Of a stretch of 64,000 nucleotides of DNA, positions 24,701-33,575 are shown piece by piece. Numbering within the stretch: position 1 is the first letter of the stretch; every line of letters starts with the position of its first letter. The notes under the pieces are model-generated. The model saw only the letters and a program-made list of their open reading frames with translations, was not told the DNA's origin and searched no databases. Origin of the DNA: Taibaiella chishuiensis (GTDB lineage Bacteria; Bacteroidota; Bacteroidia; Chitinophagales; Chitinophagaceae). The DNA is taken from NCBI RefSeq assembly GCF_003014535.1, contig NZ_PYGD01000001.1, positions 1,717,508-1,781,507 on the forward strand, in the 5' to 3' direction. Both the position numbers and the translations under genes were made by a program.

Positions 24701-25546
24701 TTACAGGGCTTCCTGCGTGGTGCTTTGATGTTCGCCGGCAAACGTGTGCATGGCCTGTAATGCCTGTTGCGCGGCCCTTGTATCGATGTCCATAAATGGC
24801 CATACATGTTGCTCGGCTTCAAATGCGAGCAGTTCGGCTTTGACGCCGGCAGCAACCAGCCTTTGGTATAGTTGTATGCTGTCGCCTGCCAGTATCTCGG
24901 CGGTGCCGTAAAGAATCTGTACCGGGGCAAGACCTTCGAGCGACGCATAGACCGGCGAAAGCAGCGCGGTATTCAATGGGGTGGTGCCGGCATATAATCC
25001 TGCAGCCCATTCCAGGTAGGGTCGGTTTAGCATAATATCTTTATCCTGGTTGGTGTTATAACTCGCGTTTGTACAGGTCAGATCTACCCAGGGCGATACC
25101 AGGATGCTGTAGCAGGGCCGGGTACCACCAAGCTCCCTGAGTTGGAGTTGTATGGCTATACTGAGATTACCGCCCGCACTATCGCCGATCATACCGAAGC
25201 GGATTGCCGGGTATGTGGTCCTCAGCGCGTTGATTACTGCAATGCCGTCATCGATACCTGCAGGAAAGGGATGCTCGGGCGCCAACCGGTACCCGATAAG
25301 CAGGATATTGCGTTCCAGCGCCGATGCGATATGGCTTACCATCGGGGCATGCGATTCCAGGGATCCGTAAATAAAAGCGCCACCGTGGATATAGACGATC
25401 ACTTCTTCCGTTAGGGTCTTCCCGGGTCTTACCCAGGTGCATGGCACCCCGGCCAGGACCAGGTGTTCAAAGCTTACGCCTGCTGCGGGCGGGTACTGCC
25501 GGCCCAGTAGTTCAAAGCCGGCGCGTCCTGTTGTTACTGCTTCCAT
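24701..25546 (-). CDS. Alpha/beta hydrolase, hormone-sensitive lipase (GDXG) family
   Basis: 281 residues from the ATG at 25546 (a TTG at 25567 is possible). The oxyanion-hole motif 'YIHGGAFIYGS', nucleophile elbow 'GMIGDSAGGNLS' (GDSAG), and later catalytic Asp ('ILYGTAEILAGDS') and His ('EAEQHVWPFM') are all present. It is a carboxylesterase acting on small acyl esters, with no signal peptide. First gene of a two-gene unit with DUF417, divergent from a Crp/Fnr regulator. Confidence 0.9.
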   Translation of the reverse strand: MEAVTTGRAGFELLGRQYPPAAGVSFEHLVLAGVPCTWVRPGKTLTEEVIVYIHGGAFIYGSLESHAPMVSHIASALERNILLIGYRLAPEHPFPAGIDDGIAVINALRTTYPAIRFGMIGDSAGGNLSIAIQLQLRELGGTRPCYSILVSPWVDLTCTNASYNTNQDKDIMLNRPYLEWAAGLYAGTTPLNTALLSPVYASLEGLAPVQILYGTAEILAGDSIQLYQRLVAAGVKAELLAFEAEQHVWPFMDIDTRAAQQALQAMHTFAGEHQSTTQEAL

Positions 25547-25675
25547 GAATGATATTGACAGGCACAAAATTCGTGGCGGGTAACCGGAAAAAAAATTAAG
25601 GTATCTTAGTTTTTTGAATAGCGCCCGGATCGGAACTTTGCAAGTTATCAGCTGTTCAAAGCCTGTAGTTGTTTT

Positions 25676-26269
25676 ATGAATAAGCCTTTCTCAAATTTCC
25701 TGGCCAATATAAAACGGTATACGGTCCTTACGCCAATGGAGGAGGAGGAACTGTGCGGGCTGTTGCTGCTGAAGACCGTAAAGCGGAAGCAGCTCCTGTT
25801 GCGGGAGGGAGAGGTTTGCAGCTACGAATATTATGTGCATACAGGTTGTCTCAGAACCTATTATACCGATGGTAAAGGCACGGAGCATAACCTGTACTTT
25901 GCCGTAGAGGACTGGTGGATATCCGACCTGTACAGTCGCACTACCGGTAAGCCGGCGCATTGCACCATTGCAGCCCTCGAGGATTCGGAGGTAATCGGTA
26001 TCCGCCAGGATGACCTGGAGGCTTTTATGATACGGGTGCCTGCCATGGAGCGTTTTTTTCGGAAGGCTTACCAGCAGGCCCTTATCGCCAATCATCTCCG
26101 CAGTCTGCGCATGTTGTCGGTGAACGGGCAGGAGCGGTATAAACTGTTCCGAGAACAATTCCCGGAGCTGGCCGGGCGGGTACCGCAAAAACATATTGCT
26201 ACGTTCCTGGGGCTTACGCCCGAGTTTTTTAATACCATCCACGCCCGGGTATTGCGGCAGGATCAGTAA
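25676..26269 (+). CDS. Crp/Fnr-family regulator
   Basis: 197 residues. The N-terminal cyclic-nucleotide-binding-like barrel ('LLREGEVCSYEYYVHTGCLR') lacks the strict cAMP-contact motif, and the C-terminal HTH 'VPQKHIATFLGLTPEFFNTI' is degenerate, as in many Bacteroidota Crp proteins. It is likely to control the divergent esterase-DUF417 unit. Confidence 0.88.
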   Translation: MNKPFSNFLANIKRYTVLTPMEEEELCGLLLLKTVKRKQLLLREGEVCSYEYYVHTGCLRTYYTDGKGTEHNLYFAVEDWWISDLYSRTTGKPAHCTIAALEDSEVIGIRQDDLEAFMIRVPAMERFFRKAYQQALIANHLRSLRMLSVNGQERYKLFREQFPELAGRVPQKHIATFLGLTPEFFNTIHARVLRQDQ

Positions 26270-26348
26270 GCGGTCGCAAAACATAACATCGCCACGCGGT
26301 CCTCAACAGGTAAATAGGATAACTGTTAATCGCGTTCGATATCCGGGC

Positions 26349-26903
26349 CTACCGTTGGCCGGCGAGTTGTTGTGCCACGGCAACAATGTCGGGGCGCAGC
26401 AGTTCCCGGTAGGGATCGCCTGGAAGCCCTAAGGCCCGTGCAAATGCGGGTTCTGTTTTATATCCCTGGTTTTTTAGATCAATAACCTGTTGCCGGAGTG
26501 CCGGCCCGAAGGCCAGTAATAACCGGTATTCGGCAAGCATATGCCGGTACCCCTGCTGTTGTGTTACCGCAAGCTGCTGACCAAAAACTTCGATTTCGAA
26601 ACCGCCGCATATAAAACCTGCAATAATTGCCGTGCCTTCCGGAAGCTGCCTGGTACGGATCTTGAAATGCGCTTCCTGACCGAAACGTGCGGTAACTACC
26701 GTTGTAAACCGCGTTGCATCGCTAAAGCAACAGAGGATGTCGAGATCGCTTCCGCTTATATCGATAGCCAGGGGGATGGTGCCGGCCAGCACTGGTGTAA
26801 AGCCCTGGAGCTGTTCCATGATCCGGAATTCGGTCAGCGCTGCATAGGCTTGTTGCTGGCGGGTGTTGCCTTGTCGTAAATAGGTAATGTCGGTAAAGTC
26901 CAT
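26349..26903 (-). CDS. DUF4269 family, nucleotidyltransferase-like
   Basis: 184 residues from the ATG at 26903. 'PVLAGTIPLAIDISGSDLDI' holds the G-S-x-D-x-D metal motif of the polymerase-beta nucleotidyltransferase fold, and the rest matches DUF4269 ('GFEIEVFGQ', 'EYRLLLAFG'). Substrate unknown. It follows the AraC gene by 28 bp in the SDR-AraC-DUF4269 run. Confidence 0.8.
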   Translation of the reverse strand: MDFTDITYLRQGNTRQQQAYAALTEFRIMEQLQGFTPVLAGTIPLAIDISGSDLDILCCFSDATRFTTVVTARFGQEAHFKIRTRQLPEGTAIIAGFICGGFEIEVFGQQLAVTQQQGYRHMLAEYRLLLAFGPALRQQVIDLKNQGYKTEPAFARALGLPGDPYRELLRPDIVAVAQQLAGQR

Positions 26904-26931
26904 AAGCGGGTTGGTCGTGTGGTATGCTGTA

Positions 26932-27741
26932 CTACAGGGCGCGGGGCAAGTTACTGGGCGGATAGCCAAAGTATTTTTTAAACGCATGCGAGAAGTGCGA
27001 AAGGTTCTCGAAGCCTACTTCATAACATACATCCAGCGGCTTGTGCTTTTGCGTGGTCAGTTGGTAATGCGCGAGCTCCAGGCGTTTGCGGGTAAGCCAC
27101 CGTTGCGGTGTCATATCGAAGGCTTTTTTAAAGTCGCGTTTAAATGTAGTAAGACTGCGGCCGGTCAGGTAACCAAAGCGTTCCAGGGGCAGGTTAAACA
27201 TAAAGTTCCTTTCCATGTAGTCAGCCAGGTCTATTTTACCGGGCGTTTCGAAATTGGCCAGGACCCGATCTGTTTTTTTATCGATCGCTCTCAGGATGCT
27301 GATGGCCTCGGCGATCTTCAGGGCGGCAATATCTTCGGGCAATACATCCATATCGAAATAAGGAATAAGCGAGGCCAGGCAACTCTCGAGCAAGGGGTGT
27401 TTGTTGTAACAAAGAATACCGGGCGAGGGGAGCGGCGCCGGATTAACATCCAGCTTGCTGTAATAAGTGCGCAGGCGTTCTGCCGATAAATGCATCACTA
27501 CCGTTTTATGGGGTAGTCCATCAGCAGGGTAATTGATGATCGTAGCCAGTTGGTTGCGCGGTATCAGGAAGATATCGCCTGCTTTAAAGATATAAGTTGC
27601 ATCGGCCTGTACGATTTTCGTAGTACCCGACAGGAACCAGATCAGCATATGGTGATCAAACACAATATCGGATTTGAAAAACTTATCCTCATAACAGGAA
27701 AGTTTGATGTCTGCTGTAATGTATTTGGCTTTGTATTCCAT
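26932..27741 (-). CDS. AraC-family transcriptional regulator
   Basis: 269 residues. An N-terminal cupin-like sensor (about 1-140; 'FKAGDIFLIPRNQLATI') and a C-terminal double HTH ('RFGYLTGRSLTTFKRDFKKAF', about 190-210, and 'VCYEVGFENLSHFSHAFKKY', about 240-260). The ATG at 27741 is favoured because a promoter box TAATTTTG (27771-27778, minus strand) lies just upstream. It probably regulates the SDR gene next to it. Confidence 0.9.
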   Translation of the reverse strand: MEYKAKYITADIKLSCYEDKFFKSDIVFDHHMLIWFLSGTTKIVQADATYIFKAGDIFLIPRNQLATIINYPADGLPHKTVVMHLSAERLRTYYSKLDVNPAPLPSPGILCYNKHPLLESCLASLIPYFDMDVLPEDIAALKIAEAISILRAIDKKTDRVLANFETPGKIDLADYMERNFMFNLPLERFGYLTGRSLTTFKRDFKKAFDMTPQRWLTRKRLELAHYQLTTQKHKPLDVCYEVGFENLSHFSHAFKKYFGYPPSNLPRAL

Positions 27742-27770
27742 CGTACCCTGTTTTATAAGCCGGTGTCCTG

Positions 27771-27778
27771 CAAAATTA
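27771..27778 (-). promoter_or_regulatory. -7 promoter box before araC-type gene
   Basis: TAATTTTG on the minus strand, an exact TAnnTTTG; predicted leader about 26 nt. No matching -33 element at the usual distance. Confidence 0.35.
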
Positions 27779-27825
27779 TAAAGAAGCGGCACAAGTTGCG
27801 CCCGTGCCGCGGTACCTGCTATCGC

Positions 27826-28821
27826 TTAATTTACCGGGAAACGGATACCGGTCGCCTGCTCGCTCCATTGCCATAAGCGGCGTGCATCGTTTTTATCGAG
27901 GCTATCGGCGGTTACGCCCTGTTGTACCAGGCGCTCCGCTGCCAGCGGTGCTATGTCGGCGTCCTCGCAGTATACGCCCCCAATCCTGTCGAGCATAGGG
28001 CTCGTGGCACACCAAACGGTGGTGGCTGCGCCCTGGGCTATGGTTTTCAGAGACGCTGCTTTTTCCGGTGTCAGTTTGCCTTCGGCATCGTAGTAGCCCA
28101 ATTGCTGAAACAGTTCCAACGGGGCTTCCCGGGCAAGTTCCGTGCCGTTTATAGCGCCGGGATGTAGGGCATAACTGCGCACCCCGTAAGTCCTGGCCCG
28201 CTCGTCAAGGGCCAGGGTAAAGAGGTTGAGCGCTGTCTTGGATTGGCCATACCCTTCCAGTGTTGCATAGGGTCGGTGTTGGAAATTGGGATCGTCGAAA
28301 TTAAAAGGGGCAAACTGGTGTCCCAGTGAGGATACATTGACTACCCTTGCCTGTTGTGCCTTTTTTAGCGCCGGCCACAGGCGGGCGGTCAGCTGGAATG
28401 CAGCCAGGTAATTGGTTGCCAGTTGCGATTCAATGCCCCTGCTGTCCCTGCGCAACGGCACCCACATAATACCGGCATTATTGATCAGCAGGTGCAACGG
28501 GCTGCCGGAATCAAGGAATTGACGGGCAAAGGCATCTATCGATATGGGGTCCATCAGGTCCAGGGGCGCCGCTTCGGCCCGGGTAATACCTTGCAGGTTC
28601 TGCGTGGCTTTGGCCAGGTCGCGGGCGGGCACGATTACCCTGGTGCCTGCTGCCGCCAGTGTTTTTACGGTTTCCAGGCCGATGCCCGTATTGCCGCCGG
28701 TTACGATAGCCGTTTTGCCGCTGAGGTCGATCCCGCGGATCACATCGGTTGTTGTGGAGGTGGCATTGAAGCCGGAGCCTAAGGCTTGTTGCAGGGCTCC
28801 CTGGTCATTATTCAGGTTCAT
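27826..28821 (-). CDS. Short-chain dehydrogenase/reductase
   Basis: 331 residues from the ATG at 28821. The cofactor motif TGGNTGIG (about 42-49), the 'INNAGIM' strand, and the catalytic Ser...Tyr-x3-Lys ('VNVSSLG', 'YGQSK') are all present, with the long C-terminal part seen in retinol-dehydrogenase/WWOX-like SDRs. NADP-linked oxidoreductase of unknown substrate. First gene of SDR-AraC-DUF4269. A promoter box TACTTTTG lies at 28843-28850. Confidence 0.9.
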   Translation of the reverse strand: MNLNNDQGALQQALGSGFNATSTTTDVIRGIDLSGKTAIVTGGNTGIGLETVKTLAAAGTRVIVPARDLAKATQNLQGITRAEAAPLDLMDPISIDAFARQFLDSGSPLHLLINNAGIMWVPLRRDSRGIESQLATNYLAAFQLTARLWPALKKAQQARVVNVSSLGHQFAPFNFDDPNFQHRPYATLEGYGQSKTALNLFTLALDERARTYGVRSYALHPGAINGTELAREAPLELFQQLGYYDAEGKLTPEKAASLKTIAQGAATTVWCATSPMLDRIGGVYCEDADIAPLAAERLVQQGVTADSLDKNDARRLWQWSEQATGIRFPVN

Positions 28822-28842
28822 TTTTTTTTGTTTTGTACAGGG

Positions 28843-28850
28843 CAAAAGTA
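28843..28850 (-). promoter_or_regulatory. -7 promoter box of the SDR gene
   Basis: TACTTTTG on the minus strand; predicted transcript start about 18 nt before the ATG at 28821. Confidence 0.4.
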
Positions 28851-28922
28851 GGGCGCCTGTAAACGGGTGACTTTGTTTAAACGTCCGAATAAGGTTTGTT
28901 GAAAAGGCCGCAAAAAAATTAA

Positions 28923-28940
28923 CCCCGGCAGGCGCCGGGG
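28923..28940. other. GC-rich hairpin in the gap between SDR and kinase genes
   Basis: CCCCGGC / GCCGGGG stem with a 4-nt loop; on the minus strand it precedes a T-run. The 28846-29201 gap holds this, the palindrome at 29102-29125 and no gene that I support. Confidence 0.4.
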
Positions 28941-29101
28941 TATTTCGCTGATGATGGAGGTCTGTAATGATGCATTGTTCCCGGGAGACCTGCCCGGGTT
29001 TGGGGTATAGTGGTTATTTTATCGCTGCCGAAAATGCTTTATCCCGGGCAGATAAAAAAATGGTATTTAGCATCGGCGCATTTTCGAGGTATAACTGCGT
29101 T

Positions 29102-29125
29102 GGTTGTGCAGCTAGCTGCACAACC
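29102..29125. promoter_or_regulatory. 24-bp perfect palindrome upstream of the LytS-like kinase gene
   Basis: Half-site GGTTGTGCAGCT followed directly by its exact reverse complement, with no spacer. It is centred about 89 bp before the likely TTG start (29202). The symmetry suggests a dimeric regulator site rather than a terminator (no T-run). Confidence 0.55.
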
Positions 29126-29201
29126 CGCTTACGGGCAAATATGCCCTGCCGTTTCGCCTTTCTCTTTTTGTTTATCTTGCCGGCATAATATTACCATTGT
29201 C

Positions 29202-32114
29202 TTGTTCCTGAGATTCGTTTATGTGTTGCTGAGCCTGCTGTTCGCGGGCTTTTCCGCCGCGGGCCAATACCCGCTGCTGCGGCACTATACCCTGCAGGAT
29301 GGGTTGCCGAGTAATGTGATCTACGATGTGTACCAGGACAGCAAAGGCTTTATCTGGTTCTGTACCGACCAGGGCGTAAGCCGCTTTGACGGTAGCGAGT
29401 TCCGTAACTTTTCGATCAAGGACGGCTTGCCCGATACCGAGGTATTCCGCATCCGGGAAGACGGCGCACACCGCTACTGGCTCATCTCCTACAACGAAAA
29501 GGCCTGTTACCTGAAGAACGGGAAGGTGTATACCGCGGCCAACGACGCCCTGTGCCGGAGTGTAGAGCAGGCAGGTATTCACTACGACGAATTGTTCCAG
29601 GCGCGCAGTGGCAATTATTGTCTTGCCGGCGAGCGGATAGGCGAACTGCTGGACGAGCCGCCCTACCTGCGTTTATGGCCCAGGGACGTTGTCCGCGACG
29701 GGCGTGTTAACTATTTCCGGAAGCACGATGCGGAGTATATGGTGGTACAGGTAGACCTGGTCAACCTGACTACCGGCAAGGTTTATAAGGTTTCGAAGAG
29801 CCTGATACCCGAGTCTTATTACGACGGACGGGACCTGTTCCTGTTCCAGAACACCCTGCAGGAACTGCTGCTGGAACAATGGGATATAGGCCGGGATACG
29901 GTAAGCCGGCGTAAGGTGGTAACGGCGCCGGCCGTCATTCACCAGATGATCCGCGTCGACGACGACCGCCTGCTTTGTTCTACAGACAGCAGTTTATATG
30001 ATTATCACATTCCTTCGGGCGTCTTCAAACGGGATACGATGTTCCCCCGGCATATCAGGGCTAATAAAATGCAGCTGGACAAGGACGGCAATTTCTGGTT
30101 GGGTACCCTGAACGACGGGGTATACTGCCGGCCGGTAAATGGGGGGCGGATTGTGAATGAGCAGTCGGGCCTTATAAAGAATAAAATACTGTCGCTGGAA
30201 CTTGCTTCGGACGACGGCCTGCTGGCAGGCGACGACGCCGGGAATATCAGCCTGATCCGGAAGGGCAAAATCGCGTTCCGTTCGGGGGTAAGGGCAGGCA
30301 CGGCCAACCGCATCCTGTTTATACGCGAGCTGGAACCCGGGCATTTTATTTTCGGCGGAGATCAGGGCCTGTACCGTTCCGATTGGAGACAGAACGCGGC
30401 ATCCTTGTCGCTCGACCTGTTTTCCTGTAAAGGAGGAATATGGCGGCCCCCTTTTTTCTATTCGGGTTATATAGGAGGCATGTCGGTACTGAATACGGTT
30501 ACCGGTGTCCTGAATCGTATTGAATGCGGCAAGATTACCGCGATCGAAATGGATGCCGCGGGTATAATATGGCAGGGCCGCACCTCGGGGCTGACCTATA
30601 GCAAGAACAACCACCAGTATGTATACGGGCCAGACCCCGTACTGAACCAGAACCGCGTAACCTGTATGGCATTGAGTCCCGACGGTTATGTGCTCGTAGG
30701 TACCAGCAGTGCCGGCTTGTTTATTGTTAAAGATCCACGACAGTTGCCCCTGCACCTGGACCGGAACAGCGGCCTGAGCAGCAACAATTGTAAAAAAATG
30801 TTTACCGCCGGCGATGGCTGCATCTGGCTTTGCTCCGAAGATGGTCTTGACCGGCTCCGGCCCGTGGGTAACGGCCGATTTTCCATCAACCACTTTCCCC
30901 TTTACGGACCCGTATCCGGGAATAAAATCAACGACCTGCGCGAACGGGACGGGAAACTATACCTGGCAACCGACGATGGCATCGTGATCCTGGACAGCCG
31001 CGATACTGCTGCGACCAAACCACCGCGACTCTATATCGAAGCGATCAATAACCGGGTATTCACCGAACCGGAAAAAAACGTGATACGGGAATTCAGCTAC
31101 CAGGAAAGAAACGTACAGGTGAGTTATACCGGCGTTTGTTTTACCACCGTAGCCGACCTGCAGTACCGTTACCTGCTGAACGGGGGTACTAAAGACACTT
31201 TGTATACCAGCGAGCGGACGATTAACTTCAGCGCACTCAGCCCGGGCATTTACGAACTCTACCTGTGGGCACGCAGTACAGGTAGCAACTGGACGGAACG
31301 ACCTGTGCGCCTGGCTTTCCGGATATTACCACCGTTCTGGATGCGGGGCGATTTTCTCGCAGCTGTTGCCCTGGCGGTACTGTTTACAACCATCCTGCTA
31401 TACAGGGCCCGTATCCGGAAAATAAAACGGAGGGCTGCAGCCCTTGCCCAGAGCCGCCAGCAGCTGGCCGAGCTCGAGATGAAAGCGTTGCGGGCACAGA
31501 TCAACCCGCACTTTATCTTCAACGCGCTTAATGCCATCCAGTCGTATTATAGCCAGAACGACGAGCTGAAGGCCAATCACTATATGACCTCTTTTGCCCG
31601 GTTTATCCGGCTTACACTTACCCATTCGCAATCGCACTGGTTGGCGCTGAGCGAAGAAATAGCCATGTTGCGTACGTATATCGAACTCGAGCAGATGCGT
31701 TTTAAACAACTTTTTACTTTTGAGATCGTTGTCGGACCAGGTATCAATCCTACCGAAGTAGCGGTGCCGGCCATGCTTATCCAGCCTTATGTAGAGAACG
31801 CGATTAATCACGGACTGCGTTATCTTAGCGACCGGAAAGGTGTATTGCTGGTCCGGTTTGCCCTGCTGGGCGACAACCTGCTGTGCGAAGTGGACGACAA
31901 CGGTGTGGGCATGAAGGCTTCGGCCGCCGGCAAACCGATGCAACATAATTCGCTGGGGATGAAAATAAACCGGGAGCGTATCGATACGATATGCCGGATG
32001 TATGATATCCGGATCGTACTGAACGTAACGGAAAAAGATGCAGTACAAACCGGGGACCACGGCACGCTGATCTCCCTGCTTGTGCCCTTAAGAAAAAACG
32101 TGCAGCCATGCTGA
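29202..32114 (+). CDS. Membrane sensor kinase with two-component propeller, LytS-type
   Basis: About 970 residues from a TTG at 29202, which gives a signal peptide (FLRFVYVLLSLLFAGFSAAGQ, residues 2-22) and is preferred to a start near 29010 that would put ~60 unlikely residues in front. The periplasmic region has Reg_prop blades ('LPSNVIYDVYQDSKGFIWFC', 'DNFWLGT'-like) over about 25-640, then a Y_Y_Y domain, one membrane helix near 750, and a His_kinase domain with 'INPHFIFNALNAIQSYY' and HATPase 'VDDNGVGM'. It senses a periplasmic signal, often glycans in this family. It overlaps the response regulator gene by 7 bp. Confidence 0.88.
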   Translation: MFLRFVYVLLSLLFAGFSAAGQYPLLRHYTLQDGLPSNVIYDVYQDSKGFIWFCTDQGVSRFDGSEFRNFSIKDGLPDTEVFRIREDGAHRYWLISYNEKACYLKNGKVYTAANDALCRSVEQAGIHYDELFQARSGNYCLAGERIGELLDEPPYLRLWPRDVVRDGRVNYFRKHDAEYMVVQVDLVNLTTGKVYKVSKSLIPESYYDGRDLFLFQNTLQELLLEQWDIGRDTVSRRKVVTAPAVIHQMIRVDDDRLLCSTDSSLYDYHIPSGVFKRDTMFPRHIRANKMQLDKDGNFWLGTLNDGVYCRPVNGGRIVNEQSGLIKNKILSLELASDDGLLAGDDAGNISLIRKGKIAFRSGVRAGTANRILFIRELEPGHFIFGGDQGLYRSDWRQNAASLSLDLFSCKGGIWRPPFFYSGYIGGMSVLNTVTGVLNRIECGKITAIEMDAAGIIWQGRTSGLTYSKNNHQYVYGPDPVLNQNRVTCMALSPDGYVLVGTSSAGLFIVKDPRQLPLHLDRNSGLSSNNCKKMFTAGDGCIWLCSEDGLDRLRPVGNGRFSINHFPLYGPVSGNKINDLRERDGKLYLATDDGIVILDSRDTAATKPPRLYIEAINNRVFTEPEKNVIREFSYQERNVQVSYTGVCFTTVADLQYRYLLNGGTKDTLYTSERTINFSALSPGIYELYLWARSTGSNWTERPVRLAFRILPPFWMRGDFLAAVALAVLFTTILLYRARIRKIKRRAAALAQSRQQLAELEMKALRAQINPHFIFNALNAIQSYYSQNDELKANHYMTSFARFIRLTLTHSQSHWLALSEEIAMLRTYIELEQMRFKQLFTFEIVVGPGINPTEVAVPAMLIQPYVENAINHGLRYLSDRKGVLLVRFALLGDNLLCEVDDNGVGMKASAAGKPMQHNSLGMKINRERIDTICRMYDIRIVLNVTEKDAVQTGDHGTLISLLVPLRKNVQPC

Positions 32115-32869
32115 AAACTTTATTAGTCGATGATGAACAGGATAGCCGCGACGCATTGCGGCACTTCCTTACCCGCTACTGTCCCGGTGTGCAGATCGTA
32201 GCGGAGGCAGCCTCTGTAGCCACTGCCGTGACCGCTATCAACCTGTATCATCCCGACCTGGTTTTTCTCGATATCAATATGCCGCACGAGAATGGCTTCG
32301 TGCTTTTTGAAAGGATATCCCGGCCTGAGTTCCAGACGATCTTCGTAACCGCTTATGATGAATATGCCCTGCAGGCCATTAAACAGCAGGCCCTGGACTA
32401 TATTCTTAAACCGCTCAATATAACGGAGCTGATGCTGGCAGTAGGCCGGGCCCAACAGGCTGTAGAGCAGCAACAGGTAGCCCGGCGCTTTGACGAGCTG
32501 CTGGCGGCACGGCAGTTACCGGCTACCCCGGTAAAAATAGAGCTGCCCACAAACAACGGGTTTGTGTATATGCCGGTTACCGATATTATCCGCTGCGAGG
32601 CGGAAGGCAGTTATACTCTTTTCCATTTTACGGGCCGTAAACCGATGATCGTCTGCAAGACCCTGGGCGCCTACGAAACCATACTGAAAGAGTATGGGTT
32701 TGTACGCGTACATCACCGGCACCTGGTTAACCTGTCGCATGTAGAGCAATACCAGCGCGGCAGGGGCGGCATTATACTGATGAGCGATAAGAAAGAAGTG
32801 CTTGTCTCCCAGCGGAAAAAAGATGATTTTCTCCGTTCGATGAAAGGCGGTATCATCATCGAGAAATAA
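32108..32869 (+). CDS. LytTR response regulator
   Basis: 253 residues. The receiver domain has acceptor Asp55 ('DLVFLDINMP') and Lys in 'DYILKPL'; the LytTR DNA-binding domain (about 150-250) has 'IIRCEAEGSYTLFHF' and 'FVRVHHRHLVNLSHVEQY'. It is the partner of the overlapping upstream kinase gene. It converges, 4 bp apart, with another LytTR regulator gene. Confidence 0.95.
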   Translation: MLKTLLVDDEQDSRDALRHFLTRYCPGVQIVAEAASVATAVTAINLYHPDLVFLDINMPHENGFVLFERISRPEFQTIFVTAYDEYALQAIKQQALDYILKPLNITELMLAVGRAQQAVEQQQVARRFDELLAARQLPATPVKIELPTNNGFVYMPVTDIIRCEAEGSYTLFHFTGRKPMIVCKTLGAYETILKEYGFVRVHHRHLVNLSHVEQYQRGRGGIILMSDKKEVLVSQRKKDDFLRSMKGGIIIEK

Positions 32870-32873
32870 GGAC

Positions 32874-33575
32874 CTACAGGATGCGCATGGCTTCGAGGAA
32901 GGGATCCCTGAACAGGCCGCCCAGCGGGATCTCGTGCCCGGAACTCATTTTCAGGATACCATTATCGATCTCGTTGATAAAGTCTTTATTGACCAGGAAG
33001 GACTTGTGTACCCGGTGTATGAACGGAAACCGGCGGAGTTGTTCTTCGAGGTATACCAGGGTACTGTGAATAATAATTTTCTGGCTTGTGGTGCAGATAC
33101 AGAGATAGTTTTTGAGCGCTTCTACATAAATGATTTCCCTGGGATTGATCTTCACCAGCTTCCGGTCGCTACGCACATAAAAGGCATCGGCCTGTCCGCC
33201 GTCATCGCGGTGGACGCCGCTTGCAGCCTGTTCAGGTTTTACCTTGTCGATTGCCTTCAGGAAACGCTTAAAGGAAATCGGTTTCAGCAGGTAGTCGACC
33301 ACATCCAGTTCAAAACCTTCCAGGGCGTATTCGTGGTAGGCGGTGGTCAGGATCACTTTAGGCGGATGTTTTAAGGTGCGGAGAAATTCAAGGCCCGTCA
33401 TCTCCGGCATTTTTATGTCCAGGAACATCAGGTCTACGGGCTCCCGGTTCAGTGCTGCAAAAGCCTGTATGGCATTGCTGCAGGAGCCGGCCAGCTGCAG
33501 GGTATCTACCTGCTGGATGTAAGATTGGATCACTTCCCTGGCCAGCATTTCATCATCAACGATCAGGCATTTCAT
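32874..33575 (-). CDS. LytTR response regulator, second system
   Basis: 233 residues. Receiver with Asp53 ('DLMFLDIKMPEM') and 'DYLLKPI'; LytTR domain with 'IIYVEALKNYLCICT' and 'FIHRVHKSFLVNKDFINEI'. Its start overlaps the stop of the upstream kinase by one base, so it is coupled to it. Confidence 0.95.
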   Translation of the reverse strand: MKCLIVDDEMLAREVIQSYIQQVDTLQLAGSCSNAIQAFAALNREPVDLMFLDIKMPEMTGLEFLRTLKHPPKVILTTAYHEYALEGFELDVVDYLLKPISFKRFLKAIDKVKPEQAASGVHRDDGGQADAFYVRSDRKLVKINPREIIYVEALKNYLCICTTSQKIIIHSTLVYLEEQLRRFPFIHRVHKSFLVNKDFINEIDNGILKMSSGHEIPLGGLFRDPFLEAMRIL

